A DNA stretch of 64,000 bases from Hyalella azteca (GCF_000764305.2 NW_025944333.1:124001-188000); one strand, 5' to 3'; numbered from the stretch's first letter, positions 1-11,414 are shown. The notes: generated by a model not told the origin, from the letters alone. Translations and numbers: made by a program.

Positions 1-79
1 CATTCATACAATACAATATATACTCTGGCTTATAATACAATAGGGCGAAAGCAAGAAGCGTAATTTATTTACTACTTAT

Positions 80-180
80 TTATGCATCCTTTTGCTGGAC
101 CAAACTGGGTCAGGATCGACAAGACAAGAGCAAAAAGTACATCGCTATTGGACAAAGTCCCAGTCATTTCTTTGTGTGTT
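80..180 (+). mobile_element. Family A MITE, right half
   Basis: Keeps CTTTTGCTGGACCAAACTGG, AAAGTACATCGCTATTGGAC and a worn terminal repeat. The left half is not recognised. Confidence 0.6.
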
Positions 181-290
181 TTGTTCATGTTACAGATGCC
201 TGCTGTACCTTAGGAACCCAGCCACTCGACAGCTAGATTCGTCTTGTGATTTTTTAATATGTGAACCAATATGTGAACCAAGACACTAAT

Positions 291-604
291 TATCACGGTT
301 CACATATTGACATTTCATACATATATCGTTTCTTTTCTTCATAAATTTTTAATAAATATTTTTTATGTATGTTTTCTAGAACCCATTCTTTTCATTTCCA
401 GCTATGGCGGCGCGTGCTAGAAATTTCAAAAGGCAATTATATTTGAAAATATTTTTACACTGATCAATAAATAATCGTAACCGCAGCAGAAATTATATTT
501 TCATCTTCAAGACGTGATTAAAATTTTCTTCTACGGCGTCGTGCCGAGGGTAAAAAATCATCAAACTTATTGAGCATGAACTAATAACGGGCGAAACTCA
601 TTGT
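291..604. other. AT-rich, no gene seen
   Basis: No repeat, RNA or coding signal recognised. Confidence 0.6.
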
Positions 605-958
605 AGAATGAAGCGATGATAAATTACGAGAAAAGGTATGAAGTGATGACTAATTATACGTGAAAAACGATGAAATGATTACTAATTACTTAGTAAAGAA
701 TGAATTGATGACTGATTACTTGAAAAAGAATGAAGTGATAACTAGTTTCGTAAAAAAGAATGAAGCGATGACTAATTACGTGAAAAAGAATGAATTTAGT
801 AATGACTAATTAAGTAAAAACGAATGATGTGATGACTATAAATTCGTAAAAAAGAATAGCGATGACTATAATTAAAAGAAAAAAAGTAGTGAAGGCTATA
901 ATTACATGGAACAGAATGAAGTGTTGACTAATTACGTAAAAAGCGAACTGTAATGACG
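605..958. repeat. About 30-bp minisatellite
   Basis: Roughly 12 diverged units of the form GAATGAAGTGATGACTAATT + ACGTGAAAAA. Confidence 0.85.
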
Positions 959-1009
959 TAAGAATTTCATTAAACGCTGTCACCAGAAGCGACCATGCTA
1001 ATTACCCGT

Positions 1010-1290
1010 CACACTCAAAGAAATGAGTGAGAATTTGTTTAAAAAAGGCAATGCATTTTTTGCCTCTTTAGGGTCATCTTATTAATTTTTTTTTTGTTTT
1101 TTAAAGGCCTTCCACACTCACCATTCCAACAAAAATGGAATTAATTTTATTAACTAAAAACAGGGAATATTACTTAGTTCTTATTACCCAGTTTGGCTCA
1201 GCGTAAGGGCGTATCATTGCTATTGCTGCTCTCTGCTTGTGCTCTATGTGTGTCATAAATTGCACAATCTAACCCATTGATTTTCCTGAG
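1010..1290 (-). mobile_element. Family A MITE with internal insertion
   Basis: Starts CACTCAAAGAAATGAGTGAG and ends near TTTTCCTGAGTGTA, the family's terminal inverted repeats. The middle (about 1083-1188) is unrelated AT-rich sequence. Confidence 0.7.
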
Positions 1291-1299
1291 TGTACAATA

Positions 1300-1836
1300 T
1301 GCCGTCGGCGGTCGAGGCATAATTCAGGCGCCGCTGCTTAATGAATGCAAGAAAAAAAATGAAGAAAAAATTTGTTGTTTTGAAGTTTACTTATTTTTGA
1401 AATAAAAGATCTCCATTGATCTTAGATGAAAATTGTAATTTAATTGAGGATCAAAATATTATTCCTGGAAATATGCACATTCTGTTAATTCTTATAATGA
1501 ATGCGCTGAAAATGAAATTAAAGTTTTTAGTTTTTGACGTTAATTTCCTTAAATTAGGTTCGTTTATTTGTGAATTAGTTTCATAAATTTTTCGAGTTAA
1601 TAATATTTGTCAAGATTTGAATTTAGATGAAATTTTCTTGTCCGCGAGGTATAAATAAAAAAAGAAATTATTATTATCTAACTTTAACAATTCTCTAAAT
1701 ATTTAGATATTATTGAAAATTATTAATAGAAGTTTAGATTTAAGCGCACTTCGGAACGACACTTTCTCGAAAATTGAATTGGATTTTCAATCCAAGAAAA
1801 GCTTCATCCACTGACAACCAAACCACCTAAAATCCT
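1300..1836. other. AT-rich, no gene seen
   Basis: No recognisable feature. Confidence 0.6.
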
Positions 1837-1837
1837 C

Positions 1838-2052
1838 CAATCATCCACCTATCATCCACCTGTCATCCGCCTATCATCCACCTATCATCCACCTGTCATC
1901 CACCTATCATCCACCTATCATCCACCTATCATCCACCTATCATCCACCTATCATCCACCTATCATCCACCTATCATCCACCTATCATCCACCTATCATCC
2001 ACCTATCATCCACCTATCATCCACCTATCATCCACCTATAATCCACTTATCA
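1838..2052. repeat. 11-bp minisatellite TATCATCCACC
   Basis: About 19 nearly identical units; the central dozen are perfect, suggesting recent expansion. Confidence 0.95.
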
Positions 2053-2256
2053 TCACCGTATCCACGACATAGATGATACCAATCACGGATGATATCATCA
2101 CAAGCGAGGAGATCAACGGCCGTTGAAGGGCCTTGATATAGCGCCGCGTCCTCACTCAGAATAATGAACGAGTCAATTTGTCCAAATTTTGACGCACTTC
2201 CTCACCCACAACATGAACAGAGAGTGAACGTAGCTCTGATCACGTCCTGTTGCCAG

Positions 2257-2375
2257 GGCCTATACTTTCAAAAAAAGTTAAGAGATCGTAAGTTCATCAG
2301 CCAATCATTGACGGCCTTTCAAGCAAAATCCACCAATCATAGACTAGAAAATAGAGCGCATGTACTTGTGTAGAG
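2257..2375 (-). mobile_element. Family B MITE, truncated
   Basis: Contains ACTTTCAAAAAAAGTTAAGA, GATCGTAAGTTCATCAGCCA and CCACCAATCATAGAC. The other terminal repeat is missing and a perfect hairpin (2376-2409) follows. Confidence 0.75.
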
Positions 2376-2409
2376 CCAGTGTGTGGGCGCCAGTGCGCCC
2401 ACACACTGG
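2376..2409. repeat. Perfect 15-bp hairpin, 4-base loop
   Basis: CCAGTGTGTGGGCGC, loop CAGT, GCGCCCACACACTGG. It is GC-rich and sits at the junction where the B element is truncated. Confidence 0.9.
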
Positions 2410-2465
2410 CAGGAAGTGCATCATTATTTAGACAATGTCTCGCTCATTACTGTGAGTGTTGCTCA

Positions 2466-2960
2466 AGTGGTCGGCAGAGCGACGTGGCTCGAGTGTCTTG
2501 TTGTTTGCTCCTGTGATGAGACGAGCTCCTGGCGATTGATCTGTTTAATTTATCATAAAGTTTAATTTATCAATCGGGTTAGAATATTATTCTTTTGAAG
2601 GACTATTATCGCTGCTGTCGTTATAGTATATCATGCACTGCTCTCATGATTTTGATCAATAGAATTTATCATTCAGTCTAATTAACCGGTCTAATTCATC
2701 ATCTTTTTGAAAAATATTATCAATATTGTCGTTATATTATGCGCTGCTCGCATGTCTGATAGATCTAATTTATCATAATTAAATATTATTATGTTTTTCC
2801 TCTCGTGTAAGTATGTTTCATGAAGTTGACTGACGTAAGTAACACAAAATACAGGAATTACTGACACCTGTCAAATTAGATTCAAAACAAGACGAATGGA
2901 TCTCATTGTCCCTATTATTATGTCATTAATTGTATTTTTTGCTAATGGGTTGAATATCCA
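2466..2960. other. AT-rich, no gene seen
   Basis: Contains short reiterations of TCTAATTTATCAT; nothing else recognised. Confidence 0.5.
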
Positions 2961-2962
2961 CC

Positions 2963-3090
2963 CACTCAGAAAAGTAAATGGGTAATATTGTAAAAAATAG
3001 TGACCCACTTTCTCAACCTACGAGCCTAGAGCGGACGTATCACTGATACGTCCTTTTGCCGGGCAAAACTGGGTCAGGACGACGACTTGT
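2963..3090 (+). mobile_element. Family A MITE, 3' truncated
   Basis: ACCCACTCAGAAAAGTAAAT through ACGTCCTTTTGCCGGGCAAA and ACTGGGTCAGGACGACG, then similarity stops. Confidence 0.75.
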
Positions 3091-3149
3091 TAGCTATGGA
3101 GGTAAATGAATTGCCTTGCCATTATGTGACGCATTTGCTGCCAATTAGC

Positions 3150-3885
3150 GCCTTAATTGTGACGTTGTAGTAACGCTATTTACCACGGTAATTGTGATGT
3201 TGCAGTAAAGCTATTTACCACGGTAATTGTGATGTTGCAGTAACGCCATTTACCACGGTAATTGTGATCGTGTAATAACTCCATTTCCTTTAGTGACTGT
3301 GATTGTTTTAGTAAAGCGACTTCCCACGGTAATTTTTATCGTGTAATAGCGCCACCACGGTAACTTTTATCGTGTAGTAGCGCCACCACGGTAACTTTTA
3401 TCGTGTAGTAGCACCACAACGGTAACTTTTATCGTGCAGTAGCACCGCCACGGCAACTTTTATCGTGTAGTAGCGCCACCAAGGTAACTTTTATCGTGCA
3501 GTAGCACCACAACGGTAACTTTTATCGTGCAGTAGCACCGCCACGGCAACTTTTATCGTGTAGCAGCGCCACCACGATAACATTTATCGTGCAGTAGCGC
3601 CACCACGGTAACTTTTATCGTGCAGTAGCGCCACCACGGTAACTTTTATCGTGTTATAGTAGCACCACCACGGTAACTTTTATTGTGTAGTAGCGCCAAC
3701 ACGGTAATTTTTATCGTGTAGTAGCGCCACCACGGCAACTTTTATTGTGTAGTAGCGCCAACACGGTAACTTTTATCGTGTAGTAGCACCACCACGGTAA
3801 CTTTTATCGTGCAGTAGCGCCACCACGGTAACTTTTATCGTGTAGTAGCACCACCACGGTAACTTTTATCGTGCAGTAACACGCA
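3150..3885. repeat. Minisatellite with 35-bp units changing to 31-bp units
   Basis: First about five units of 35 bp (TAATTGTGATGTTGCAGTAA + CGCTATTTACCACGG), then about 17 of 31 bp (TAACTTTTATCGTGTAGTAG + CGCCACCACGG). Confidence 0.95.
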
Positions 3886-4355
3886 ATGATCGCGCGAGGT
3901 TCAGCGTAGCTCGTAAGAGCTCAGCTTTTTTAAAGTAAGTTTAAATGTCGCGTTTTGGGATTTCACCGACACTTTGCCGCTCGCATTTTCACGATGAGCT
4001 GCCGTCACGAGACTCGCTGTCCATAACTCAAAAAATTTAGAATATGTTTACTCATAAACTTTGCAAAAGGAGGATGAATTACCCACGAATTTTGAGTTCA
4101 AGGAGATATTTTGGTTAGAAAAAGGCTCGGGCTTGTATTTTAAAGCGTAACTTGCGGTGTATTCGTACAACTTTGTTGCACTTTGCAAGGGAAAAGGAAA
4201 TGCCATTCAAAGCATAGTTTTTCCTGAAGAATGCGAATCTTCATCGATGTGTATTATCTCATTAACTAATGCTAGGATGTCAGGAATACATTTTTTCACC
4301 AAGGTTTAATTATCCCGGACGCTTTTTTTTGCGTGAACGAACACAAAGACACACA
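3886..4355. other. Unique sequence, no gene seen
   Basis: Includes a short GC-richer part at 3880-4020; no coding or RNA signal recognised. Confidence 0.5.
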
Positions 4356-4356
4356 T

Positions 4357-4508
4357 AAAAAATATAACTCAGTACTCACTGCAGTGAGTGACAGAGAGCG
4401 CATTTTCTCGTCGACGAAAACGTGAAGTCACGGACGGACAGACAGACGGACGGACGGACAGGCGAGCACAATAGCGCTTTTTTCCCATAAATGAAAAAAT
4501 GCGCTAAA
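4357..4508 (+). mobile_element. Family C element
   Basis: TAACTCAGTACTCACTGCAG, the ACTCACTGCAGTGAGT palindrome, CTCGTCGACGAAAACGTGAA, a GGACGGACAGACAGACGGAC tract, and an end like AAATGCGCTAAA. Confidence 0.8.
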
Positions 4509-4549
4509 TACATATTTGTACACTATTGGTCGTACTATTAAAACACGCG

Positions 4550-4670
4550 AACACGCTTGAGTGAAGGTAGCGTCCTAAGTTCACGTAGCAGTCGATTTCT
4601 CGTATTTGATTGGTGGGTTTAGCTTGAAAGCCGTTAATGATTGGCTAATGGAGTTGCGAACGTGAAACTA
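4550..4670 (+). mobile_element. Family B MITE, degraded
   Basis: Shares TAAGTTCACGTAG-like, TTTCTCGTATTTGATTGGTG and GCTTGAAAGCCGTTAATGAT with better copies; terminal repeats are lost. Confidence 0.55.
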
Positions 4671-4975
4671 TTATTTTAATATGCCGCCTCCTGTAACACA
4701 TTTCGCAATCAAGGTCCATCATCCCGGTAGTGTTTTCTCATTAAGGGCTGTGATCATGTATACGTATCCCCATCAATGCCCTTAATGTTGATTATTGTGT
4801 AAGGTTTTAATGAAGAAAATGCAAGCAAAGAAATTAGAAAAAAACTGTCTCGGGTTCAGCTGATTTTAGCTTCCATTAATAATTTTAAATTTGTCCCCCA
4901 CAGCAGCTGCTGCACTAGAAGAAATATGTGAGTATTTTTCCAAACAGTGAAGGACTTCTTGTTCTATTGTGTGGC

Positions 4976-5085
4976 ATATCCTGACGCAGTTTAGGGCGTA
5001 TCAGTCTACGTTTGCTCTTAGCTCGTGCTGTGGATAAGAAAGTGTGTCACTATTTGGGCAATATCCCATTCATTTTTAAGCATTA
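4976..5085 (-). mobile_element. Family A MITE, truncated
   Basis: GACGCAGTTTAGGGCGTATC, TGCTGTGGATAAGAAAGTGT and CACTATTTGGGCAATATCCC, ending in a worn terminal repeat. Confidence 0.65.
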
Positions 5086-5502
5086 ATTTGAGTTCTTAAC
5101 GGGAAAAAATTATGAATGAATGAATGCATTGACTTTATAAGGTAGAAATAGCATTCATTCAAATGAATTGATATAAATGAATATAAATATCTACTGCTTG
5201 ATCTATACCACCCTTACAGTTGCTATATATAAAAAGAAAATACGTCGGTAAATCTGATTTTTTCATAACATATACAAAAGTAGGAAGGTGAATTTCAGCA
5301 CAAGTAACACAATATTCGGATCCAGATGGATCATGATACCAAATTATTTCTGTGGTGAAGTGAGATGGTCGAATGCTCGTAAAATGAAATATTTGCGGAC
5401 GAACAGTTACCTGTTTCTTGACGCGATCCTTCTTGTAGGACATCGCAGGATACGAAGAGAGTTTGTTAGAGCAACGAGCTCGGGGAGCTATAATAACGAC
5501 GT

Positions 5503-5605
5503 GGGGCGAGTGGTTGCGAGTGGGAGGGCGAGTGGTTGCGCGTGGGAGGCCGTGTGGGGCGAGTGGTTGCGCGTGGGAGGCCGTGTGGGGCGAGTGGCTG
5601 CGCGT
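5503..5605. repeat. GC-rich 31-bp tandem repeat
   Basis: About three units with GGGCGAGTGGTTGCGCGTGG + GAGGCCGTGTG. The surrounding frames are open only because of the repeat. Confidence 0.85.
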
Positions 5606-5924
5606 GAGATACCGCGCGTGAAATAACAGTGAGCGGAATGCGTTCCAAAAGAAACTTGAGTTCATTATTTCTTTCTTTCCTGCAATATTTCACTGAGTTT
5701 TATGTCAACAAATAAAGCCTGACGAGTAGACGCTGACGACCGGCGATAATTTTCAATAAGGTACTTGTAATTCTAGATCGCAATTATTCCTAAGTGGACG
5801 GACAGCTCAATTTAGAGCTCATTTGCATGTTCTTATTGGCCATCACGTTCGGCGCAGCCAATATTGCAATTATATTCTGGCCAATGCCATTGTTCTAATT
5901 CAGTTGACAGCTTCTCGCTCACTG

Positions 5925-6300
5925 ATAATTATTAAGTGGCCGGATGGTTGATTGAATGGCTTGATAGATGATTTAATTGATGAATGATTAAATGGCCGGA
6001 TAGATGATTAAATTGACAATTCTTCTCTGATTGAATACAATTTTGTGATGAAAATTGCCGTGTTAATTAAATGATTAAATTGACCGCTACTCACTGACCT
6101 AATTTTGGTTCGGAATGATCATTAAATGGCTCAATGGATGATTAAATTTACGGATGATTAAATGAACTGGTGGAATATTAAATTAACATCTCGTTACTGA
6201 CTGAATTTAGCTCCGTAAAGATAATAAAATGACTTAATTGATGATTAAATTGATATCTTTTACTGGCTGAATAAAATTTCATAATGATAATTAATAGGCT
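5925..6300. repeat. Irregular AT-rich repeat around GATGATTAAATTGAC
   Basis: Variants of AATGGCCGGATAGATGATTA and GATTAAATTGA recur at uneven spacing. Confidence 0.6.
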
Positions 6301-6307
6301 TACTGGA

Positions 6308-6412
6308 TGGTTGCAATAAAAGAATCGCTGCATTTGTGTTGCACGGAAAGAGTCGCTGCATTTGTGTTGCACGGAAAGAGTCGCTGCATTTGTGTTGCAT
6401 GGAAAGAGTGTT
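6308..6412. repeat. 28-bp tandem repeat
   Basis: Three units of GCATTTGTGTTGCACGGAAA + GAGTCGCT. Confidence 0.9.
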
Positions 6413-6639
6413 CATGTGTTTTTTTTGTGTTCCCAAGAAAAACACGTAAGGAACCAAGTCCTTCTCCCCAAAATGAAAGAATCCTATAAATGAATAGTTG
6501 TGTCGGCGGTGACCAGGAAACACACAATGAGGCTCTCGTGCCACAAGGATTGCTATCCTCCAACAATGAAGGATTTTCCTTACGTGTCGAGGATACGGAA
6601 TATAGGACAGGCATCCTCATGGCAACCACTCAGATGAAT
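6413..6639. other. Unique sequence, no gene seen
   Basis: No convincing coding signal despite short overlapping open frames. Confidence 0.5.
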
Positions 6640-6800
6640 GAAAGGGTCATTTTGTATGAATAATGACGTAATTTTTCATTCACTTCAGAACCAGAGAGCA
6701 GAACGCAGCTCTGATTCTACTTTTGCCGGGCCAGACATGTCATGATGACACATATAAGAAGTGAGGGAAAAAGTGCGTCGTTTATTAAACAAAGTAATTT
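6640..6800 (+). mobile_element. Family A MITE
   Basis: AATGAAAGGGTCATTTTGTA at the left, TACTTTTGCCGGGCCAGACA in the middle, AAAAAGTGCGTCGTTTATTA at the right; ends eroded. Confidence 0.65.
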
Positions 6801-7459
6801 TTCTGCGCGAGTCCGCAGATATAATTTAATGAAGTAATGAATGAATGAATAATAAATGTTTGCTAATATAATAATAATGTTTAACTTCAATCTCTTTTAT
6901 TCCAAATAAAAATAAATAACAAAGATTTTGTTGATATAAAATATTATTTTTTCAAAAATCCGTGACGTTATTTTTTAGATTGCTCTCAAATTAATTGAAA
7001 GAGAAATAAAATTCTTCAAGAGGAACGTCGTTAAGAAATTCAAAATCTATCTAAAAACCATTCAATGTAGGAATAATGATTTACCGGATCTCAATAAAAA
7101 TTTATAGTCCTAACACATTGATTTGTAATCCCAATAACTTTCAATATTTATTCAAGGAATATTGGCCAACGTGTCAATGTTAATTTAAATCATGATTAAA
7201 ATCAAAGGAACTCTCTTTTTTTAGTGAAATTGAGTATCCCATTTCATTATTTTACCCATTCGATAATTTTTCCACGCCAAAATTACATTTTTTTCAGGTG
7301 GATGTTGGACTAATATTGCCTAGAAAAATTCACCAGAGAATCGCATGCTCGTAATTTTATTACGGTGGGGAATTTCTCGAAAAATTAGGATTATTTTAAT
7401 ATTATGCAACCCTACCTTTACCCGCTAAGCTGGATTTGCCGTATCCAGATCTGCGTGGG
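6801..7459. other. AT-rich, no gene seen
   Basis: No feature recognised. Confidence 0.6.
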
Positions 7460-7720
7460 CTCTGAAATAAAAAAACACATTGAAAATCGTTTATATACAC
7501 TTCAATAAAAAATACATTAAAAGTCGTATATGTGTATTAAAATAGAACAAAAACATTGAAAATCGTTTGTGAGCACTGAAAAACAAAAACACATTGAAAA
7601 TTGTTTTATAAACTGTAATAAAAAACACATTGAAAAACTCATATGTGTACTAAAATAGAAAACACATTGAAAATCGTTTATGTGCACTGAAATAAAAAAG
7701 CACATTGAAAATCGTTTAAT
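7460..7720. repeat. About 40-bp minisatellite
   Basis: Six to seven units with AAAACACATTGAAAATCGTT followed by TATGTGCACTGAAATAA-like sequence. Confidence 0.9.
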
Positions 7721-7849
7721 TAATCATTTAAATTTTTAATCGGATTGATAAAAAATTACATGAGAGAATAAATTTTTTAACCCTGGTTTCGTGAGATAAA
7801 ACATTAATCTATCAGGCAACTTTTTGGTTTGGAATTTATTTGGAATATT

Positions 7850-8065
7850 ACAATATTGATTAACTTGTACACTCAATAAGTACAATTAATTAATCACCTA
7901 ATTGATCAATGCTTCTAAATAATTGCATAATTAACTAATGGTATTAGTTAATCACTTAATTACTTAATGGTATTACTTAAGCACTTAATTATTTAATGCA
8001 TTAATTTATCACTTAATTTCTTATGGTATTAATTAATCGCTTAATTAATTTATTTCATTGATTGT
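7850..8065. repeat. AT-rich repeat around TTAATCACTTAATTA
   Basis: About six loose repeats of TTAATGGTATTAATTAATCA type; may be simple-sequence drift. Confidence 0.6.
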
Positions 8066-8096
8066 CTGCTAGCTAATTTTTACAGCGTGGCTGTAT

Positions 8097-8280
8097 ACAC
8101 ACTCAGAAAATGTATAAATCTTGCAGTCCAAAAAAATGAAAAAATTGTCATCGTAGCACTGAAATTTCAATTTTCGGGGGCCAAACTGGGTTAAGATGAC
8201 TCACACATTGCAAAAAAGTGCAGCGCAATTTGTCCAAAGTCTCACTCAATTCTTTGAGTGCAGCACATCCAAAATTCATA
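8097..8280 (+). mobile_element. Family A MITE, near full length
   Basis: ACACTCAGAAAATG at the left and CTCACTCAATTCTTTGAGTG at the right; interior GGCCAAACTGGGTTAAGATG. Confidence 0.75.
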
Positions 8281-8457
8281 GACCACAACATATATTGAAT
8301 GTCGTTATTCTTGAACGATATTTAAATTTGCCAGCTTGAATCACACTCCGCTAATTGAAAACAGAGAACCTGAAATAAAATTATAATATCAAAGCCAAAG
8401 AATTTATCCTTAACCTTGTAAAGCCATACAGCCGCTTGGTTCGTTATGGAAGTCTTC

Positions 8458-8672
8458 GCTGCATTCATAGAAATAAATGAGAATTTGTCTCAATATTGAT
8501 CCAATCTTTGCCTTTGTGTATGTCATTCTGACCAAATTACCCCAGGAAAAAAAAGGCGTATCAATACTACGTCCATGTTCTGTAAGGTATAAGTCCTCGT
8601 TGTATAAGGTAAGAAAGTGTATCACTTCTTGGACAAAAGGGCCCATCCATTTTTCTCAGTGTGTACTCTCAG
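8458..8672 (-). mobile_element. Family A MITE, near full length
   Basis: AAATGAGAATTTGTCTCAAT at the left and CATTTTTCTCAGTGTGTA at the right; interior GGTAAGAAAGTGTATCACTT. Confidence 0.7.
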
Positions 8673-9029
8673 TCAGTAGCGTAAGATAATTCAGGGATTT
8701 TTTTATTCGAAATTCTCAGGTTTTCCGAAATTGCGTCGAGACACAAAATTGAATTCTTTAATTGCGTGGCGCTCGCCGAGAAAATGGAAGCCTGCGCTGT
8801 AAAAGCTGGCGACTATCAAGCCAATTTGAGTATAGCGGGAAAAAAATAATTGGCTTTTGAAGGTATGAATATATTTGCTGCTAATAATTTAAAGTGGCGG
8901 TTTACTCAAATATTTTAGAACAATTTTTCCCTGTTTAACATGGGAAAATGTCCCCATGTGGACAAAAAGGTGAATATATTATCTTTCTTACCAACGTTTT
9001 ACTCAGACTGTTACATTCAAATTTTGTCT
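8673..9029. other. AT-rich, no gene seen
   Basis: No feature recognised. Confidence 0.5.
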
Positions 9030-9230
9030 TAAGGGGATCGACCTGGCATTTTGAAAACTTCTACAGTTATTATCCGATTGTCATGAAACTTCACATACAT
9101 ACGTAAAATGTGAAAATAAAAACATTTTGCTCTTATGAATTTTTCGAAAAAAATTGATAGAAAACGTGAAATTCATAGAAAACGGCTAAAAAGGGGTACT
9201 TCAGAGTACTTCAGAAAATCTATCATCTCC
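9030..9230 (+). mobile_element. Partial copy of the TTAA-flanked MITE
   Basis: TTAAGGGGATCGACCTGGCA, then GTTATTATCCGATTG and CATGAAACTTCACATACATA as in the 44698 copy. The right end is not found; a 22-bp tandem array follows. Confidence 0.7.
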
Positions 9231-9231
9231 C

Positions 9232-9388
9232 ACAAATATCAATAATTTCAGCCTCATTTGTTGATAATTTCAGCCACATTTGTTGATAATTTCAGCCTCA
9301 TTTGTTAATAATTTCGGCCCCATTTGTTGATAATTTCAGCCTCATTTGTTAATAATTTCGGCCCCATTTGTTGATAATTTCAGCCTTA
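9232..9388. repeat. 22-bp minisatellite
   Basis: Seven units of CAGCCTCATTTGTTGATAAT + TT, with CAGCC and CGGCC variants alternating. Confidence 0.95.
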
Positions 9389-9850
9389 CCATCAACACTT
9401 TGGCGCGACGCTCCAAATTCCTCTTACAGATGGAAACCTATTTTGGAATACTAAATGTAATCGATTTTCATTTCAGTGCAAAATTCGAAGAGACATGAAA
9501 ATGGCACTTTGCTTTGGTATAATTACAACTAAAAGAATTAGTGTCAAGTAATTTTAATTTCTCAAAATTTGACTGGAATTTTAGAAGTCAGTTAATGTAT
9601 GATGATGTAACTTTTAGGCCTAGTAATGCTGGTTGGTTTTTATTTATATTGCGTCGAGCATAGAGCAAGAAGTCAAATTTAAATTTCGTTCAACATTTTT
9701 GTTCCGATTTAGTCGAGTGGTAAAGGTGAAAATTGTTACTACTGTCAAGGTTTGAACTTGTCTTGACATTTAGTACATTCCTCATCACAACGTGAAAATT
9801 CTCTTTTTATTCATAAATACACAAATGCATCGAAAAATAACTGGTGCAAC
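9389..9850. other. Unique sequence, no gene seen
   Basis: No feature recognised. Confidence 0.5.
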
Positions 9851-9854
9851 GTGA

Positions 9855-10030
9855 AAAATGGACGTGTCATGTTGTCCAATTTCTTACCCTAAAACAAGAT
9901 CATAAAGCGAACTTTGCACTGATACGACCTTTTGCCCGGTCAAACGGGAACAGGATGACCCAGAAAAATGCAAAAAATACATCGATTTTTGGTCAAAGTC
10001 TCACTCAATTCTCTGAGTGTAAACGCATCC
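9855..10030 (+). mobile_element. Family A MITE
   Basis: GTCATGTTGTCCAATTTCTT, ACGACCTTTTGCCCGGTCAA and TCTCACTCAATTCTCTGAGT. The small open frame across it is not a gene. Confidence 0.75.
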
Positions 10031-10046
10031 TGCACGACTTAACCAC

Positions 10047-10090
10047 GCGCATAATGTATGCGCAGGGGCGTATGCATTATGCGCAGGGGC
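10047..10090. repeat. Imperfect GC-rich hairpin
   Basis: GCGCATAATGTATGCGC and GTATGCATTATGCGC are inverted with small mismatches and share CAGGGGCG, just past an A element. Confidence 0.7.
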
Positions 10091-10470
10091 GCGCAAAAGT
10101 TGCGCCTTGAATGATTGCAGAGCAAGAGGCCTGGGTAGGCTCGGTGCAAAATTTATTTATCTAGTCTACGTGGGAAATTTTGTGGGAAGATTTTGCTATT
10201 AAATTGTGAACGGAAGGGAAATTTGAGTTTATTATGAAAACTCATGCTAGTAAATTGATGCTATGAAGTAAGGATGATATTGATGGTTTTGCTGTGAAAG
10301 TGACGGATGGAATAGCACGTGATTATTTATAAACTCCCTTTTCTATAGTAATTAGCATATGAAGTTTAAGTTTAAATATTAAAGGCCCAAAACTGCACCG
10401 AAAAAATAACCTGTGAAGTTAGAATGTCAAGAAAAGTATTAGCATAAAATAGATGGCGAGTTTCATTGCA
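10091..10470. other. Unique sequence, no gene seen
   Basis: No feature recognised. Confidence 0.5.
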
Positions 10471-10474
10471 GTTC

Positions 10475-10757
10475 GGAAAGTGAAAGAGCGGGAAGATTGC
10501 AAAGTGAAAGAGCGGGAAGATTGGAAAGTGAAAAAGCAGGAAGATTGCAAAATGAAAGAGCGGGAAAATATAAAGTGAAAGAGCGGGAAGATTGCAAAGT
10601 GAAAGAGCGGGAAGATTGGAAAGTGAAAGAGCGGGAAGATTGGAAAGTGAAAGAGCGGGAAGATTGGAAAGTGAAAGCGGAAGATTGGAAAGTGAAAGAG
10701 CAGGAAGATTGGAAAGTGAAAGAGCGTGAAATTGGAAAGTGAAAGAGCGGTAAGATT
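10475..10757. repeat. 24-bp minisatellite
   Basis: About 11 units of AAAGTGAAAGAGCGGGAAGA + TTGG. Because 24 is a multiple of three, several frames on both strands stay open; this is not evidence of coding. Confidence 0.95.
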
Positions 10758-10921
10758 CGCGTTGTAGGACGAGAGATTTTTCGACGCCACGATTGGCAAG
10801 ATTGGTTACCTTGGAAACCAAACGGTAGATGCCCGCACATCTTGGGAAAAACTTCATGTGAACTGCTATATTTATTTATACGGCTTTATAATTCTTCGTA
10901 AAATGAATACGAATATCAAGG

Positions 10922-11120
10922 GTACACTCATTAAATTGGTTGGGTAATATTGTCCAAATAATTAAACACTTCTGAGTGTAGCGCGCATACGTCTTTTTTC
11001 TGGACCAAACTCAAGACCTATATAAAGGTCTTGACCTTTATATAAGTCAAGAAGACCTAAATAAAGGTAAATAAGCATCGATATTTGGACAAAATATCAA
11101 TAATTGTTTGAGTGTATGTA
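10922..11120 (+). mobile_element. Family A MITE with an internal hairpin
   Basis: ACACTCATTAAATTGGTTGG at the left, ATAATTGTTTGAGTGTATG at the right. Inside, AGACCTATATAAAGGTCTTG and ACCTTTATATAAGT form an inverted repeat. Confidence 0.65.
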
Positions 11121-11414
11121 CTTAACTGCGATTAGAGTGCAAGGTTTACACCTCGATTTACAAGCCTTTCCATTTCCAAACTAAAATTCTGTTCTACTCC
11201 ATTTCGCGTTCTTTTCAGTTCACTCTAACCAATTTACACGTAATTTGAAGTTTACTCGAAATTCGAAATGCAATCTGCGTAAAAAATCCTTTAATCAAGG
11301 CCGGTATTTCAAGTATTTCGCCGAGCAGTTCTATTGCTTCTGGAGGAAAACTGCATGTGGTTAAAGGTGCTTTGGTTGAAGCATTCAGAAAAATGATCGG
11401 GATACATTGGCCAA

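Larger units (their letters stand above)
2153..2465 (+). mobile_element. Family A MITE interrupted by a family B copy
   Basis: The left part (CTCACTCAGAATAATGAACG to TTGCCAGG, 2153-2258) and right part (AAGTGCATCATTATTTAGAC to GTGAGTGTTG, 2413-2463) flank a truncated reverse B copy at 2257-2375. Confidence 0.75.

Noticed and set aside
5159..5693. 168-residue minus-strand frame rich in His and Pro
   Set aside because: The central part is the GC-rich 31-bp repeat and overlapping frames are equally open; no homology is recognised.
10372..10857. Open frames of 80-160 residues on both strands
   Set aside because: Artefacts of the 24-bp array at 10475-10757.
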